A stretch of DNA of 64,000 nucleotides from Muricea muricata (lineage: Eukaryota; Cnidaria; Anthozoa; Malacalcyonacea; Plexauridae): NCBI GenBank assembly GCA_963855995.1, contig OY979729.1:6838115-6902114 (forward strand). Direction: 5' to 3'. Below the pieces are notes generated by a model that saw nothing but the letters and a program-made list of their open reading frames with translations, was not told the DNA's origin and did not search any database. Shown one piece after another: positions 11,853 to 23,780 of the stretch (positions within the stretch are counted from its first letter, which is position 1; each line of letters starts with the position of its first letter). Position numbers and translations under genes: made by a program.

Positions 11853-12706
11853 GTGAGTTTTATTGACTTATAAAGGTTAAATCTTATCATTTTCTATTTC
11901 ACTAATTGTCATCGCCCAATCATTTTCATCGCCTAAAATTTAATAAATTTATATTTCTACAATTTCTGCAGAATTACAAGTGAATCAATTTACTACTGTT
12001 TAGAATAAAAAAGTTACTTCTTATACGTGGTTCAAACACCGCATTCTATACGAGCTGAATTAAATAATTAAGTGTTATGCATGTAACATACGCCCAGAGC
12101 GGACCAGAGACATGCGCGTCCCTGGCAAAGATTTACCTGCAGTAAATTAAGTTCTGGCAAAGTCTCATGTTCCATCCTGTAGTGGTATAGTAGTTTAGAA
12201 GGGTCTGGGAGCGTATGAAATCCGAGGTCACAGTAACGTGAATGCAACGTCTAAGTGAATTAGAATTGGCAGGTATTATGCAGCCACATGAATTTACAAC
12301 TGAACAAGTTTGACAACACTCTGTACATTAAAGGGTGTTAGCAATATTTTTTATTGTTTATGCGAAAGAGCAAAGCAAAGTTATTCGCAAAAGTGTACAA
12401 AATGTAAATTGCTAATTCAGCAAAAATTGTGACGTCACTACTTATATTGTATATTTTACACGCTTTGTCACATCACATTACGAGCTAACTAAACATACAA
12501 AAGACATTACGTGATAGGGTTATCACAACAGCTTTTGGTCTAATACTGTGATCCCAAAGAGACATTAGTGATTGCAAAGACATGCACGAGACACGTGCAA
12601 AGTACATACAGGATACATATAGGATACATACAGGATACATACATGAACGCATACAAAACGATTTAACCCCGTTCCGAAAACCACGCGAGTGAGCTGAAAA
12701 AAATAT
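11853..12706. other. Non-coding, probable intron with repeat pieces
   Basis: No gene seen. A diverged arm of the palindromic family (GCAAAAATTGTGACGTCACT) lies near 12417-12436, and a short ATACAGG-type tandem repeat at about 12603-12650. Confidence 0.5.
12603..12650 (+). repeat. GGATACATA-type microsatellite
   Basis: Four or five tandem copies of a degenerate 10-bp unit (ACAGGATACAT / ATAGGATACAT). Confidence 0.7.
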
Positions 12707-13216
12707 ATGATGTTGGAAATGTCATGTTTCTATCACGTGAAATGGCATAAAATAGAAAAGACGAAACCTAGACAGAATATAAACAACGTAAACAACGTAA
12801 ACAACAACGTAAACAACTTCCATTTTGTCTTGAAGCACAAGCAAAATTACTTTAAAAATTCGTTTTCTGTTTGGTCGGCGAGTCTATGGAACAATCTCCC
12901 AATAGAACTGAAATCTCATGTCTCAATATCGATATTTAGGAACGGTCTTCAAAGATATTATAAGGCAAAATTACCTCTTATACTGCCCACCTGGCTCGGT
13001 TTAGGGACCTTATACATTTGTTAGTGTACTATAAGTTAATTTATGCATGTGGTTATTTTTTGTAGTTTAGGGGTCAGGTGTCAATTGGGGCGTAAGCTCT
13101 GTTCCTTTCTCCAGTCACATGTTATTTGTATGACTTTGTATTGTTTTAGTGATTGTAATGATTGTTTGTATAGATATTAATTGTGACAAATTGATTAAAT
13201 TAAATTAAATTAAATA
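12707..13216 (+). pseudogene. 5'-truncated LINE: end of RT ORF, 3'UTR and ATTAA tail
   Basis: The frame 12707-13024 ends with KNSFSVWSASLWNNLPIELK followed by SISIFRNGLQRYY. This is the conserved C-terminal tail of the reverse-transcriptase ORF of Jockey/CR1/L2-like LINEs (F-x-x-x-A-x-x-L-W-N-x-L-P). A 3'UTR of about 170 bp follows and ends in a short ATTAA/TTAAA microsatellite (13193-13216), a common LINE 3' end. The frame before residue 40 includes low-complexity NNVNN repeats and is not LINE-like. Dead 5' truncation is the usual LINE fate. Confidence 0.75.
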
Positions 13217-13666
13217 TATTAAAATATTTTAAAATATGCGAATAAATATTTTGAAAAACAATCAGAAATTACTTATTGGAGAGAAAGCATATACAATGAT
13301 AGAGAAACACAAAATTCAAAAACTTTTAAAAATTTGAGCTGCGTGAGCGTAAAACACGTCAGTCTTGCACCCCTGCCTTGGTCTCGCAATTTCGTAAACC
13401 GTCGCAAAGGTAATCAATTTATGTTTTCAATTCGGTCACTTGTATGATTAAATCTATCCAGTTCTAAACTTCTAACCATCTAACAGCCCTATAATAGTTG
13501 GGCAAGTATGTTAAATGAAGGAAAAACCAAGCATAGTTCAGTTATTACCTCAAACTCAATGACATTTTGCACACAGATCAGGTCCCGCGCACGGTTTTTA
13601 TTGCGCAGCTGTATACTGGAACTGGTTATGATAACATAATATCAGAGTGTGTCCGCTATATCTATG
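13217..13666. other. Non-coding
   Basis: AT-rich sequence with a diverged fragment of the palindromic family near 13519-13660. No gene recognised. Confidence 0.45.
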
Positions 13667-13868
13667 TGCAACGTATCGAGACACTCTAAATAACACTCTC
13701 AACTTTTAAAAATTTATTCAGTACCTTTCAGACATGCACAGCCCATTCTCTCCGGGCGCACAGTCACTCTCCCTCGATTACATGAAACCCTACTGCTTTA
13801 ATCCTTAATGTTAATTATTTACAATATTCTGTCATAACAGTGTCAAGCAATTACAACGTCATGTTACA
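13667..13868 (-). repeat. 3' LTR of the minus-strand Gypsy element
   Basis: 202 bp, similar throughout to 27187-27389 (shared blocks ACGTATCGAGACA, AATTTATTCAGTA, CCCATTCTCTCCGGG, CACTCTCCCTCGATTACATG). On the minus strand it begins TGTAACATGA directly after the purine run GAGGGATAG. Confidence 0.75.
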
Positions 13869-13875
13869 CTATCCC

Positions 13876-14800
13876 TCAACAATAGCACCCATGCCCATGC
13901 ACAAATAACAATAGTACAAATGTGTCTGCCCGGGAGTAGTACCCACGAAAGCCGTACTGATCAGGCGCATGAACATTTTGCCTGAGATTCCTGGGCCTAA
14001 CCCCTGGGATATGTGGAGCATTGTCGCAGTGAGGTTGAACGTTGTCAGTGGGAATAGTGTAAATCACCTGGTCGCTCCCAAGTTCTAGAGTAGGGCAGAC
14101 AACCTTGCCGTTATCCGCTGGTGCGTAGCCACGTTTCAACCAATGTTGATGAACCACCGTAATCTTACTTGTACTCGATCTTATTTTGTTGTCCACACCC
14201 ATCCTCTAAACGATTTCAAATGGCCCAATCCACTTGCCCCAATTTCCATCCAGTCCAAAAACTATTTCATAGGGAGACGTTTCCTAGGGATTCTTGGTGG
14301 CAAGTGTTGTATACGAAAACTACTGCATCTATCCATAATCCCGATCGTTGTCATGTTTGTTACAAAATGCCGCTGACATTTCCTGCAGTGTTCTGTTTTG
14401 TCTCTCCACTTCCTCGTCGCAATAAGGTTGATACGCAGTTTTTCGGGTTTTTGTAATTCCCATTAATTGTAGACCTTGTGCATTAATGTGCTTTCGTGCA
14501 AAATTTGCACCTTGATCAGAATGCAAGACAACTGGAGGTCTGAAGCGATTCAAATCTCCATCAACAAGTACTTTTGTGACAGTGGAAGCCTTTTGATTGG
14601 GTGTAGGAAAGCTTCATGAATACATTTGGTAGAACTAGGATATGCTTGTTACGGCGCCGGATTGGCCTCTGGCAAGGGCCCCATGTGATCGATGGCCCAA
14701 AACCTAAATGACTCGCTAGCCTGTAAATTTTGTAGCGCCGCTGAGCCATTGTTGATAGCTGGTTTTTTCGACGCAACTGTATGTAGTCGAAATTCTCGAC
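13876..14800 (-). pseudogene. Gypsy integrase, decayed
   Basis: The minus-strand frame 14553-14329 encodes PPVVLHSDQGANFARKHIN, then LQLMGITKTRKTAYQPYCDE followed by EVERQNRTLQEMSAAF. This is the D...E part of the retroviral-type integrase core, with both the second Asp (HSDQG) and the Glu (VERQN) kept. Further downstream, 14202-14130 gives the C-terminal tail (STSKITVVHQHWLKRGYAP). Upstream parts of the core and the zinc finger are shifted between frames. No intact ORF spans the domain. Confidence 0.7.
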
Positions 14801-14815
14801 CGAATTTGGGATGAA

Positions 14816-15090
14816 TTAAGACCGGTGACTCGCATGGACATGAAATGCTTTTTCACAGTCTGTGGTCACGTTAAGCTGCGTGCAGTTTATTTTCGTAGTC
14901 AGTGTTTTCGTGGTCAGTTTAGTGCACAAGTTGTTGCATTTTTTTTTAAAAAACGGTGGTAGTATCCCGACAATCCTAAGAAACTTCTTCGGACTTCTTT
15001 TACTGTTTTTGACACTCTGTTTTATTCCTTCAACTTTTGTCAGAAGGGGGCTAACTCCATCTTCGAAAATCACATGTCCGAGATGATGAA
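14816..15090 (-). pseudogene. Gypsy RT thumb fragment
   Basis: The minus strand encodes HHLGHVIFEDGVSPLLTKVE, then GIKQS and NVTTDCEKAF. This matches the Gypsy block that follows the RT palm (Y-L-G-H-x-V-S-x-x-G-I...K-V-E-A-I). RNase H, which should follow, is largely missing. Upstream RT is cut off exactly where the LTR at 15093 begins and reappears at 23320. Confidence 0.6.
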
Positions 15091-15092
15091 CT

Positions 15093-15331
15093 TGTTGGGA
15101 ATGCCGCTAGAGGCTAAAGTTTGAACCAGTACATTCACAATATTGTTTTATAATTTATTAAAATCATGGTCTAAATCATCACCCACGATCGCTGCATGTT
15201 GACTCTACTCACTAACCAGATCCAACTGTTTGTCTCTTATCACTCGACTTACTCATTCCCTATGACGCATGCATTGATTTGATTGATAAGATAAGTTATC
15301 ATAATTACATTATTACCAACAATTCTCAACA
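15093..15331 (-). repeat. 239-bp LTR-like sequence (TGTTG...CAACA), Copia-like
   Basis: It has the 5-bp inverted ends TGTTG and CAACA. Directly beside the right end, the minus strand carries a purine tract (GAGTAGGGGGAGAG), as expected just upstream of a 3' LTR. It sits precisely where the Gypsy RT reading stops. The matching second LTR was not found, so this is half of an element or a rearranged copy. The Copia assignment rests only on the end motif. Confidence 0.5.
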
Positions 15332-18170
15332 CTCTCCCCCTACTCGTTTCTGAAGGAAACGAATATAAAGATCACGCTTCGTTTACCTAAATGAATAAAT
15401 GTTACGTAACTGTCCGTAATAAACAAAACACAAAGATGCTATAGGTAAGACATAGGCAACGACAAATGCTATAGGTAAGGCCAGCCAACACTAATTTCTA
15501 TACCGTACCATAGGCATAGATATGGATACAGCATTAAAGCACTGTTAAATGAGCGTGATACTGATTGTCAGACTGAGGTTTCTTGAGGCAAAACATTTCG
15601 CAGTTTTCGTTTATCGTCCAAGATATGGAAACCGGTTCAAATACGGATTTTTACAGGCGGCGTTTGACGGAACCGTTAAGATAATGCCTCGGATTAATCT
15701 TTTGGCTTTTCGCGGACTTTTAGGTAGTTTTAGTGACATTCAGGGATTTTTTAGGCGTACGAGACTCTTTTGAGTAGACATACACGGTCTTCGGAGCATT
15801 TTCATGTTTTAAGAAAATTGTAGAAGTAGCAACTCTGATGAAGATTAGTAGCAACTCTGATCAAGTTTACAAAGATGCATGCAAGCGCCGGTGAAAATTG
15901 TCAATTCGCCAACATTCAGCAAGACGTGTGAAGAAATTTGATCTCGGTGCCATGCAAAACGTTCTGGTAAAAACGTTATAATCATAATATTAGCAATATA
16001 TGAATAAGCTATGAAAAATCTAAAATGCAAAAATGTACCGGTAACTTGTAAACTGATGTGAAAATTACAACCCTCAAACTTCCTTAACGACTCTTGTCCA
16101 AATTTGTCGCCAAGTTTTATGTGACGATTTAGCTATGATTTTTTTGCCTGGGTTTGTGATGCGTCTTGACTTTACACCACTGAACGCAAGCATATCGGGC
16201 TGTCGGTCAGTTCATATTACATTTCCTTTCTCTTGCAACACGCGCTCTGGGGAAGTCTGTTCTTCAAGTCTAAAAAAGCTTTACAACTTACAAATTAGAA
16301 ATAGCTTGTTTCTGTTTAAAACATGGATAAACCAACACGGCTATACTCTGAGGTTGCTAGTTCGAGCGGCAATGACACAAATCGATCAATGTCTCCCACG
16401 GTAAGCGCAAAACTGGCAAAACATGGCTAATTGGTTAACTGGCTAAAGGATTACCAGGAAGAAGATGAGCACGTTACTCTCAAGAAGGCTATATATTTAA
16501 GCAAGGTACGCTGACTTGAAGTACTTTTTCGAAAACAGAATAAAGATTAATTTATATTTCTACTTCAAAGGGTTCTTTTGCGACTGATGATATATACAGT
16601 TGATGATGTGATCGTGCAGCCCAGTGATAATTTTAAAGCATTTAGAATCTCAAAGGTATTATGATATATATTTGATACCATTTTAAACAATATAGCTTAT
16701 GAGCTTTTGGGCTAAACCGCAATGAATAATTAAATCATAAGCAAAGCACTGCCATAACATATTATGAATAATTGTATTTAAATTTTACTACCTAAGTATG
16801 TATAGTCATATGCATAATTGATCTGAATGTTTGGATACAACAATATTCTTTGTCAGTGCATGAATACACAGTAAATTTAGTATTTTTACTTATCCTCAGC
16901 TGATTTTTGGTACAACCAATCCCTGATGTTTGAAAATGTGTGTATAACCTATATACCCGATAATGCTATGACGCGTAAGTTTATTAAATGCCATGTTAAT
17001 TTCTAAAACTTTCTTTTACTCTCAGTACCATCTTAAAAACTTGAAATTGTGTTCTCGCAGTTGAGTTTTATATTTCTTAACTGTAAAATACAATTGCGGA
17101 GTCACATGAAGATTCATTTGCAGCGAAAGAATATATTCATATATATTCATAGGCCTTGCCGCCTTGGCCACGCGCTAATGCTTTTTTGCACGGCAAAAAC
17201 GAGTCGAGTAATTTGCGTACACAATGTACTGCAGGGTTTTTTGTCTTTTTGAATGTCCGATACTGGATTTCGATGCATTTTTTTCAAATATTTATGTTAT
17301 ACCTAACAACCCAAAATAGGTTATATGGGCCTGAAGCATTAATATAGTCACTTGCATGTTCATGTTTTTTTGGCTTGAATAACTGAATAGAAAAAGATTA
17401 AACGAGAGCTTATTATGCATCACATTGTTTGCAGTGGAAAGTTCAAACAAACTAAAATATATCAAGTTAAAAAAAGAAATGAAAAACTGCGAAAGAAGTT
17501 GTTATACAGTTTTAAAATAACTTTCCAAATAGGGAATAAAAAATTTCGTGTTATATACACTTTAACAAATTTAATTGTAGAATGGTGATGGTCGGTTACA
17601 TTCGGATGTTGTGAGTGGGGATGATAAGAACCGATCAATGTCTCCTGCCGCGTCTTCTACGGTAAGCCCCATACTGTGGTTTAACATATACTGGCTGAAG
17701 GATTACCGTAGGAAGAAGAGTACGTTGCACTTCAGAAAGCTTTAAACCAAGGGCAAATAACGTAACTGACGAAACTGATGATCAGAATCAGAAAAACTTT
17801 ATTTTGTCAAGTTAGCTCACTCACTGTACAATATACTGTTATCCTTGGGAGTCCTGGGGAGGTGTAAGTTGAAAACACAAACAACCGAGCACAAACAACC
17901 GAATAATCAACTCGCTTTATAGTTCATTATTTCAAGAACCTTATTTTACGGCAGTGTCTCTTCTGGCAACTAATAGAAATTAACACATAGCCATGGTAAT
18001 TATATCAGGAGCCCTTCAGTGTAGGATCTTACTTCTGAAAAGGAATGTTCATGGGATGATAAGGTACAGGAGATCAGACTATTTATGTTTAGTTGAGTAA
18101 CTGTGAATTTGTGGCTTGGCTTTCAGTAGTGACAATGTAAAGTCAAATACGTTTTTAGTACGTTTTCTAT
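15332..18170. other. Unassigned insertion sequence with a pair of direct duplicates
   Basis: No recognisable protein domain. Two diverged direct copies of an exon-like block, beginning CGATCAATGTCTCC and ending in a GTAAGC donor, occur at about 16379-16500 and 17629-17760. A 16-bp motif (TAGTAGCAACTCTGAT-like) is repeated near 15825-15860. Confidence 0.4.
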
Positions 18171-18177
18171 TCAACAG

Positions 18178-18300
18178 GAAAGTACTTCAGAGTCGGACTT
18201 CGAAATGCAACACAACCAAGTGACATCTCGTCTGCAGTGCCGTAAAAGCTCCAAAGTTTTCTCAACGAAAAGCAATTTAAGAAAACACCAGAGATCAATA
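18178..18300 (+). pseudogene. Degenerate C2H2 zinc-finger exon
   Basis: After an acceptor-like TATTCAACAG the frame reads LQCRKSSKVFSTKSNLRKHQ followed by RSIRC. This is a C2H2 finger skeleton with the second Cys replaced by Ser and the last His by Cys. It could be an upstream exon of the MULE-like gene that follows; that link is an inference. Confidence 0.4.
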
Positions 18301-18987
18301 CGTTGTGATAAGAAGAAGATGTATGCAATGAAGCTTGCAATTTCAAGCGACTTTATGTATATATCCAAGTATTGCAGCAATATTTCATTATATCTCTTCA
18401 ATCATACACCGGAAATCAAATGATGTTATAATCGAACAGGAAGACTAAAAAGTGAATTTGGACTTTCGGTTAGTATCCCACGATTTACGGCCAAAAAGAT
18501 GAAATTTTTAAATATTTTATAAAATGTTTTTCATTGCAACTAGCCTTTTTGTATATGTATGCATTGACCATGTTATTTAGAAATCAACGGAGGCTCATGC
18601 CATCACTATAGAGAGGGTGTAAAGTCCAAAAACGAGATAGCCTTCCACATAACATTGATGGAGATTGTGTGTCGGAGTTGCCATACGACAAAGATAAACG
18701 TATGGGGAGTAGTTCAGATGGGAGACCGTGGTAGCAGTCGTGTACGTCTAAGAGACAGGGCTCTCAGGAAATTAGGAGAGTAGCATCTTGTGGCGGGACT
18801 TACGTGTGCAAAAATACGCGTTGTCCCTACCTTCACTCATGTGGCAAAGAGAACAAGGTGGCAGAGAACGAGGTAGTGTGCTCGTGTTGTGGGTACGAAG
18901 CTCAAGGAATGTCATGCGAGGCAAGGAAAATCTGGGAATTCGAAGATGACAAAGTAACCGTATTTCATTGCGGGGAGCATAAGAGAA

Positions 18988-19723
18988 GGACCATTAAATT
19001 TTTGAGGGGAGGGTTGGGCAAATACCAAAAAAAAATTCGCGCGCTAAAAAAGTACGGAGAAAAAATATCGTGCACAAATAAACAAATTAAAAAAAATATC
19101 GAGCAAGTTGTTTAGGTCGCTGTTGTGAAATCCCAGATGATATATTGGCGAAAATATCTTTGTATTATTAAATAGCTCACATTGTATGTTTCGCACGTAT
19201 TTCTGTCCAAAATGGCCATCTGGTCATCAAAGATCGGGTGGCCATTTTAGGGAAATTAACATTAAATTAAAATGAGTTTTTTAAAAGTGTTCCTTCAACA
19301 TTAATCATACCAGTGTAGCAAGTTATCAGTTATCAATGTTCATTAATGAACTACTTGTGTATAATTATAAGACAACATGAATATCAAAATGCATATATAA
19401 AAAACAAATAAATGGACAGATACAAAAGTCATAGTATTTTAGCTTATTAAGTCAAGCTCAGTACACCAGTGTATATCAACTTAATATAAATGTTCATTAC
19501 TGAACGAGAATATATAACATAATAGTGCAACATGAATGGCATGTGGTATACCACCTTAAAAGAGAATTAAAAGGACATATGTGTGTGTGTGTGTGTGTGT
19601 GTGTGCGAAAAAAATCTTGCAATGAAATGTGATAGAAAAAAAATCCAACGTGTTTAACTGGCACGAAAAAAAAACATGCACAAAAAAAATTGCCCAACCC
19701 TCCCCTCAAAAATTTAATGGTCC
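18988..19723. mobile_element. 736-bp TIR element with 34-bp perfect ends, inserted in the MULE-like gene
   Basis: The left end 18988-19021 (GGACCATTAAATTTTTGAGG...) is exactly complementary to the right end 19690-19723. It contains a (GT)n run at 19579-19604 and several poly-A stretches but no coding sequence. It cuts the zinc-finger exon right after VFHCGEH. The flanks show no obvious target duplication. Confidence 0.75.
19579..19604 (+). repeat. (GT)n microsatellite
   Basis: Thirteen GT dinucleotides in a row, within the 736-bp TIR element. Confidence 0.9.
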
Positions 19724-22700
19724 GTCCCTAAGTGTAGCGTAAAGGAGCAAAGTCCTGACATTTGGGAGGCGGCTACTTCGGAAAAAATACTTCGGCAAAA
19801 CCATCCCAGTTTCCTTATCAACATTTGCGAGGAATGCTGAAGGAAGGAAAGACCGTGGACTCCCGTGGAGGGTGTTTTAAAAAGATTCAAAATACTAAAC
19901 AAACGGTCGTCGAACAAGAGAGCCCTGTCCGATACTCTTTTGAAGCTTTAGCCGCAATAAAATAAAAGAGTCCACTGATATCAAAGATAAGTACCTCTTG
20001 CGGAGTGTTAGAGACTGTCGTGTTAACGACATTTATTATTACTGCTATGTTTCGAAGTAACAAGAAACGACTAGAGATTGCAAGGCAGATGCGACGAAAT
20101 GCAAGCACGCATCCTCTAGCAACTGAGTTCTGTTTCGTAGATGCAGAATATCATAAAGTAAAAGACTTGAAAACGATCAACTTGTCGGTTCAGCACCCAC
20201 TACTGAAGGAGATGGTAACAATCGCAAGCATGAATTGCCTCACAGTGTCCACTGAGACACTCTACGAGTTTTGGCAGCAACTACACCCAGTAAGTATGTC
20301 TTTTTTTCCATGAAAACTACAGATCGGTACAATTATAAATCAAAACAGAACCAACGTACGGATAGCTTATACACTTATACGAGGGGGCGTTGTACGTCTG
20401 AGTACAGACTTTAGTTTATAAAGTTGCCAACGATTGGTTTTCAAGAATGCTTTAAATTAAATCGTGTGTCTAGAATAAAAAAAGCACTTTTTATCATTTA
20501 GGTTTACTTTTCTTTAGGTGGTAAGATAACACGTTATCTTCCCTTACACGGTAAGAAATTGCACCTGCGTCTGTATGTTGAAATTCTACTTTTCATTATA
20601 GGCGCTTGCAGATTATACTGGTGAGGCAAATTATATATTTGACCCTGAAGGCATTGTTACGGATGAGCATGGAAGCAATCGGGAATGTATAAGGTGAGTG
20701 TTAAAGGAGGGGATGGTGGAACGCACACAGTCGTGTGAGATGCATTTCTACGACTGCGCCCACAGGGTAGCGAAAGTAACATGGAGTTCTCAATCCAGAA
20801 AGAAGTTCATTACCATAATCCACGGTATTTATACGGCCGAAACTCCCGGAAGCTTTGAGCAAAGCGCCGTGCCCTGTTCGAATGGGCTGCAAATAAACCC
20901 AAGAGGGCCCATGTAAAAACATGGTTTAGTAACTTCTGGCGTGTTAGCAGGTGAGTCATGTCTTGAAAGTGGCGTATGTATACTGCAAAGGGGGCTTGTG
21001 GGAAAGTTTCTAACATCCCATTTTTGCAAATAGCTTCTTTTCACTGGAATAAGTCGATATTGTTTGTTCTAAATTGTATGCATTTTTTGTTACAGGTTTC
21101 AAATACAAACATGGCGGAAGTTGGTCATTCCAGGAATGCGACAAGAGGGGCCAAGAATGACACTCTAGCCCGAGTGGCTGCAGACCATGTTGTTGAAAGT
21201 GCCATCCTTCAAGCAAAAGTACAAAAGCTGATTTAGATAATGTACGTGTCGTATACAACTGTCTTTCAGACGTTTGCAATATTGTGCAGGCGGGTAGGCG
21301 TAAAATTTCGATTTTCGATTCAAAAAAAGCGAAGAGTTTTTGGCACTCATTATTCTGTACTCCAGAAATTTTAGATAAAACTTTCATTTTCATCTATGCG
21401 GCAAATTTTTCGTGATACCATGAATAAATAATGAATAAAAGATTAATAGCACTAAAAGAACAAAGTTACCGACATTGGTGATGATGTCAAAAACACAGCT
21501 TATGTTTTTGCATTTTTCAATTTTTTTGTCACAATCAGTATTAGCAGTATAAAAACAACCCAAAGTATATTAAAAAACATTTTATTGCTTTTAAAGCACA
21601 GTTTTTAAGGTAATGCTGCACGTCTTTATTTCAAATTATGTGTACTAATCAAGCGGACCTTCATCGTCAAAAAAACTAGCAGAATTTGTGGTGCGTTTTG
21701 AGTGTCTGATGTTTGATAGATTTCAGTTAAACTAAAAATAATATTTACAGACAATGCACAGTAGTATTTTTAAGTTTATTATACAATGTACGCAAGTTTT
21801 GAGGGATTTTGTGGAGTTGTAAATGTGACATGCAATTAGGTCTTAACACCAATATCCTATACAAAAATCAACGCCTAAAAGTTTAGCTTAAAGAGTGTGT
21901 AAATGATTCAGTATCGTTATTTTAAATTGTTTAGCTTTCTTAACGGAACATACCAAGGTGGGCGGTGCCCATAACGAAAGAAAAAGGATCAGCTGTCTTT
22001 GCGACGAAAACTCGATAGAGCTACGCACTTTGCAAACTACTTCAGAAACGGCTCCATTAACGCCAGCCAGTACGAAGCTAGTCCGTTTATGCGTGAACGT
22101 TCGAGTCATAAGGCCAGAAATGAAGATATTTGAAGCTCATCGGCAGAAGATGAAACGCCAGTTCAGCACAAAAACGCAAAGAAAGCTCATCGTGAAAGAC
22201 GTACGAGAAGTAAAAAATTTGAGGAGCCTTTAGAGATAGCCAAACAAGCCAAAATTGCACTTATTGCAACTCATGACATGAGTGCAACAAAGAAAATTTT
22301 CGAGCTCAACCATGGCGGCAAAACACGTCTCAGGGAAATATCAGAGACGGTCTCGTGTAACTGTTGTTTTGCTAGAGGCAGTGATCTTAGCCTACATGTT
22401 ATCTGGGTATTGATGAATGTGCTTCAAGTAAATAAACATGATAGAATGCTTCATCAAAAGGCACATGCAGAGAGTGTTTTAAAACTGTTTTCCAATTGTC
22501 AGCCAAACAACGTCGCCAGACTAGCTAGTACCGTCTCATCCAATATACGTCACATCCATCATTGCCAGGCCAAACGCAGACAGGATCAGCTGGCGTGTCT
22601 ACTGCTAGTGCTACAAGAACTACACCATGTCCACCATCGTCAGGTCCAACACAGACAGGATCGTCTGGTGTGTCTACTGCAACGAGGACTACACCACGTC

Positions 22701-22883
22701 CACCCTTGTCAGGCCCAAGATTGTCACAAGGAAGCGTTCCCCTTCATCGACCAGCCATAAGCGTACCTTATCCAACACCAAAAGTTGGCAAGTACGTACT
22801 AACATCGTCGCAGTACTGCCACCCAAACGTGGAGAAGTGCTTTGGCTGCCTAGGTCAGTTAAGATGTCGAAATGGAACCCCCT

Positions 22884-22899
22884 CCCCCCCCCCCCCCCG
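22884..22899 (+). repeat. Poly-C tract
   Basis: A long C homopolymer (about 15 C, interrupted near its start by CCCCTCC) near the 3' end of the MULE-like gene. It shifts the frame and may be mutable or a sequencing weak point. Confidence 0.7.
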
Positions 22900-23319
22900 G
22901 AAGATCTGGTTGCCACGCCAATATATCGTGGCAGGTACAACCAGACTGAAAATGAGCAATGCATATTTTCATGCGAACGAAGGATGCATCAAGTGGAGGT
23001 TACCTAATTTTTCCCACACTCTTGTTGATATCCAGCCAGGACTTCCCCTCATTAAGCCATGCAGGTAAAACAGTTCTCCTTGGCAACTTAAATTTGTCCA
23101 TCTAAGTATGAGAGACGGGACGAGCATAATGACTTACAGATTTTTTTGTATGCACAGTAACGATGGGAATAGTAAAATATAATATATTTATTCGTCATGC
23201 TAATTCACATTTTTTTCTTTAGATTTTGATTATTATTATTATTAGTGGTAGTATTATTAGAGTATCATATCTCAATTATAAATGCGTCATAACTCATAAT
23301 TATAAAGTCTTTCATAATG

Positions 23320-23700
23320 TCATTCCTTTATCTTATCGATTCCGAGCTCGAATCTGAACCTACGGTAATCCATACAGAGACGCAGTTCGCCTGACCTTTT
23401 GCGGACTAAGACTGTGGCCTGGTACTACGACGAATGATAACTTTATCTAACATGTCATCAATCTGCTTTTTAGATTCATAGCGGAAAGCATGTGGCATTC
23501 GCCTGGCACGATGCTTAATCGGCGGGTATATAAAAATTTTATGATGTGCAATATGCGTTTGGCCAATGGCATTACAATTAAATGGTTACTTATTGTTAGC
23601 GATTGCTTCTTGCTTAGACTCAATCAGAGGACGAAATTCCGCCAATTTGCAACTCTTTAGTTACGAGAGCCACCCAGTATTTTAATATACTATTCTTTTG
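23320..23700 (-). pseudogene. Gypsy RT fingers/palm fragment
   Basis: The minus strand around 23440-23340 encodes a block like SYYQATVLVRKRSGELRLCMDYRRF. It matches the Gypsy RT start (S-P-V-V-L-V-R-K-K-D-G...R-x-C-V-D-Y-R-x-L-N). It belongs to the same parent element as the thumb fragment at 14816-15090, about 8.2 kb away, consistent with an insertion inside RT. Confidence 0.6.
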
Positions 23701-23780
23701 TATTTTATTGCAACCCTTTAGCAACTCAATTTCATTCGCTGTATTATCAGCTATTCAGACTGGTGCCGCTTTAGGCATAC

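Larger units (their letters stand above)
18650..23068 (+). pseudogene. Intron-containing MULE-like transposase gene, broken
   Basis: Pieces in order: a WRKY/FLYWCH-like zinc finger (18800-18985: CKNTRCPYL, CSCCGYEAQGMSCEARKIWE, then VFHCGEH); a long exon (19724-20289) with HLRGMLKEGKTVD and SFEALAAIKK, then RQMRRN, TEFCFVDAEY and HPLLKEMVTIASMNC; an exon 20602-20693 with DYTGEANY and GIVTDEHGSNRE; then SCEMHFYDCAHRVAK (from 20735); NTNMAEVGHSRNATRGAKND (from 21103); and a Cys-rich tail (about 22760-23066) with QYCHPNVEKCFGC. FVDAE and TDEHGS resemble the first two catalytic Asp blocks and the C-x-x-H region of MULE transposases. The two introns flanking the TDEHGS exon have good donors and acceptors. 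Frameshifts, stops and a 736-bp insertion at 18988 disable it. Confidence 0.6.

Noticed and set aside
14143-14456. Plus-strand frames over the Gypsy integrase
   Set aside because: They are antisense shadows of the minus-strand integrase remnant and have no domain of their own.
22278-23007. Several overlapping frames of 120-168 codons
   Set aside because: Only short blocks (QYCHPNVEKC...) belong to the decayed MULE-like gene. The rest are frameshifted low-complexity PPS/TT repeats.
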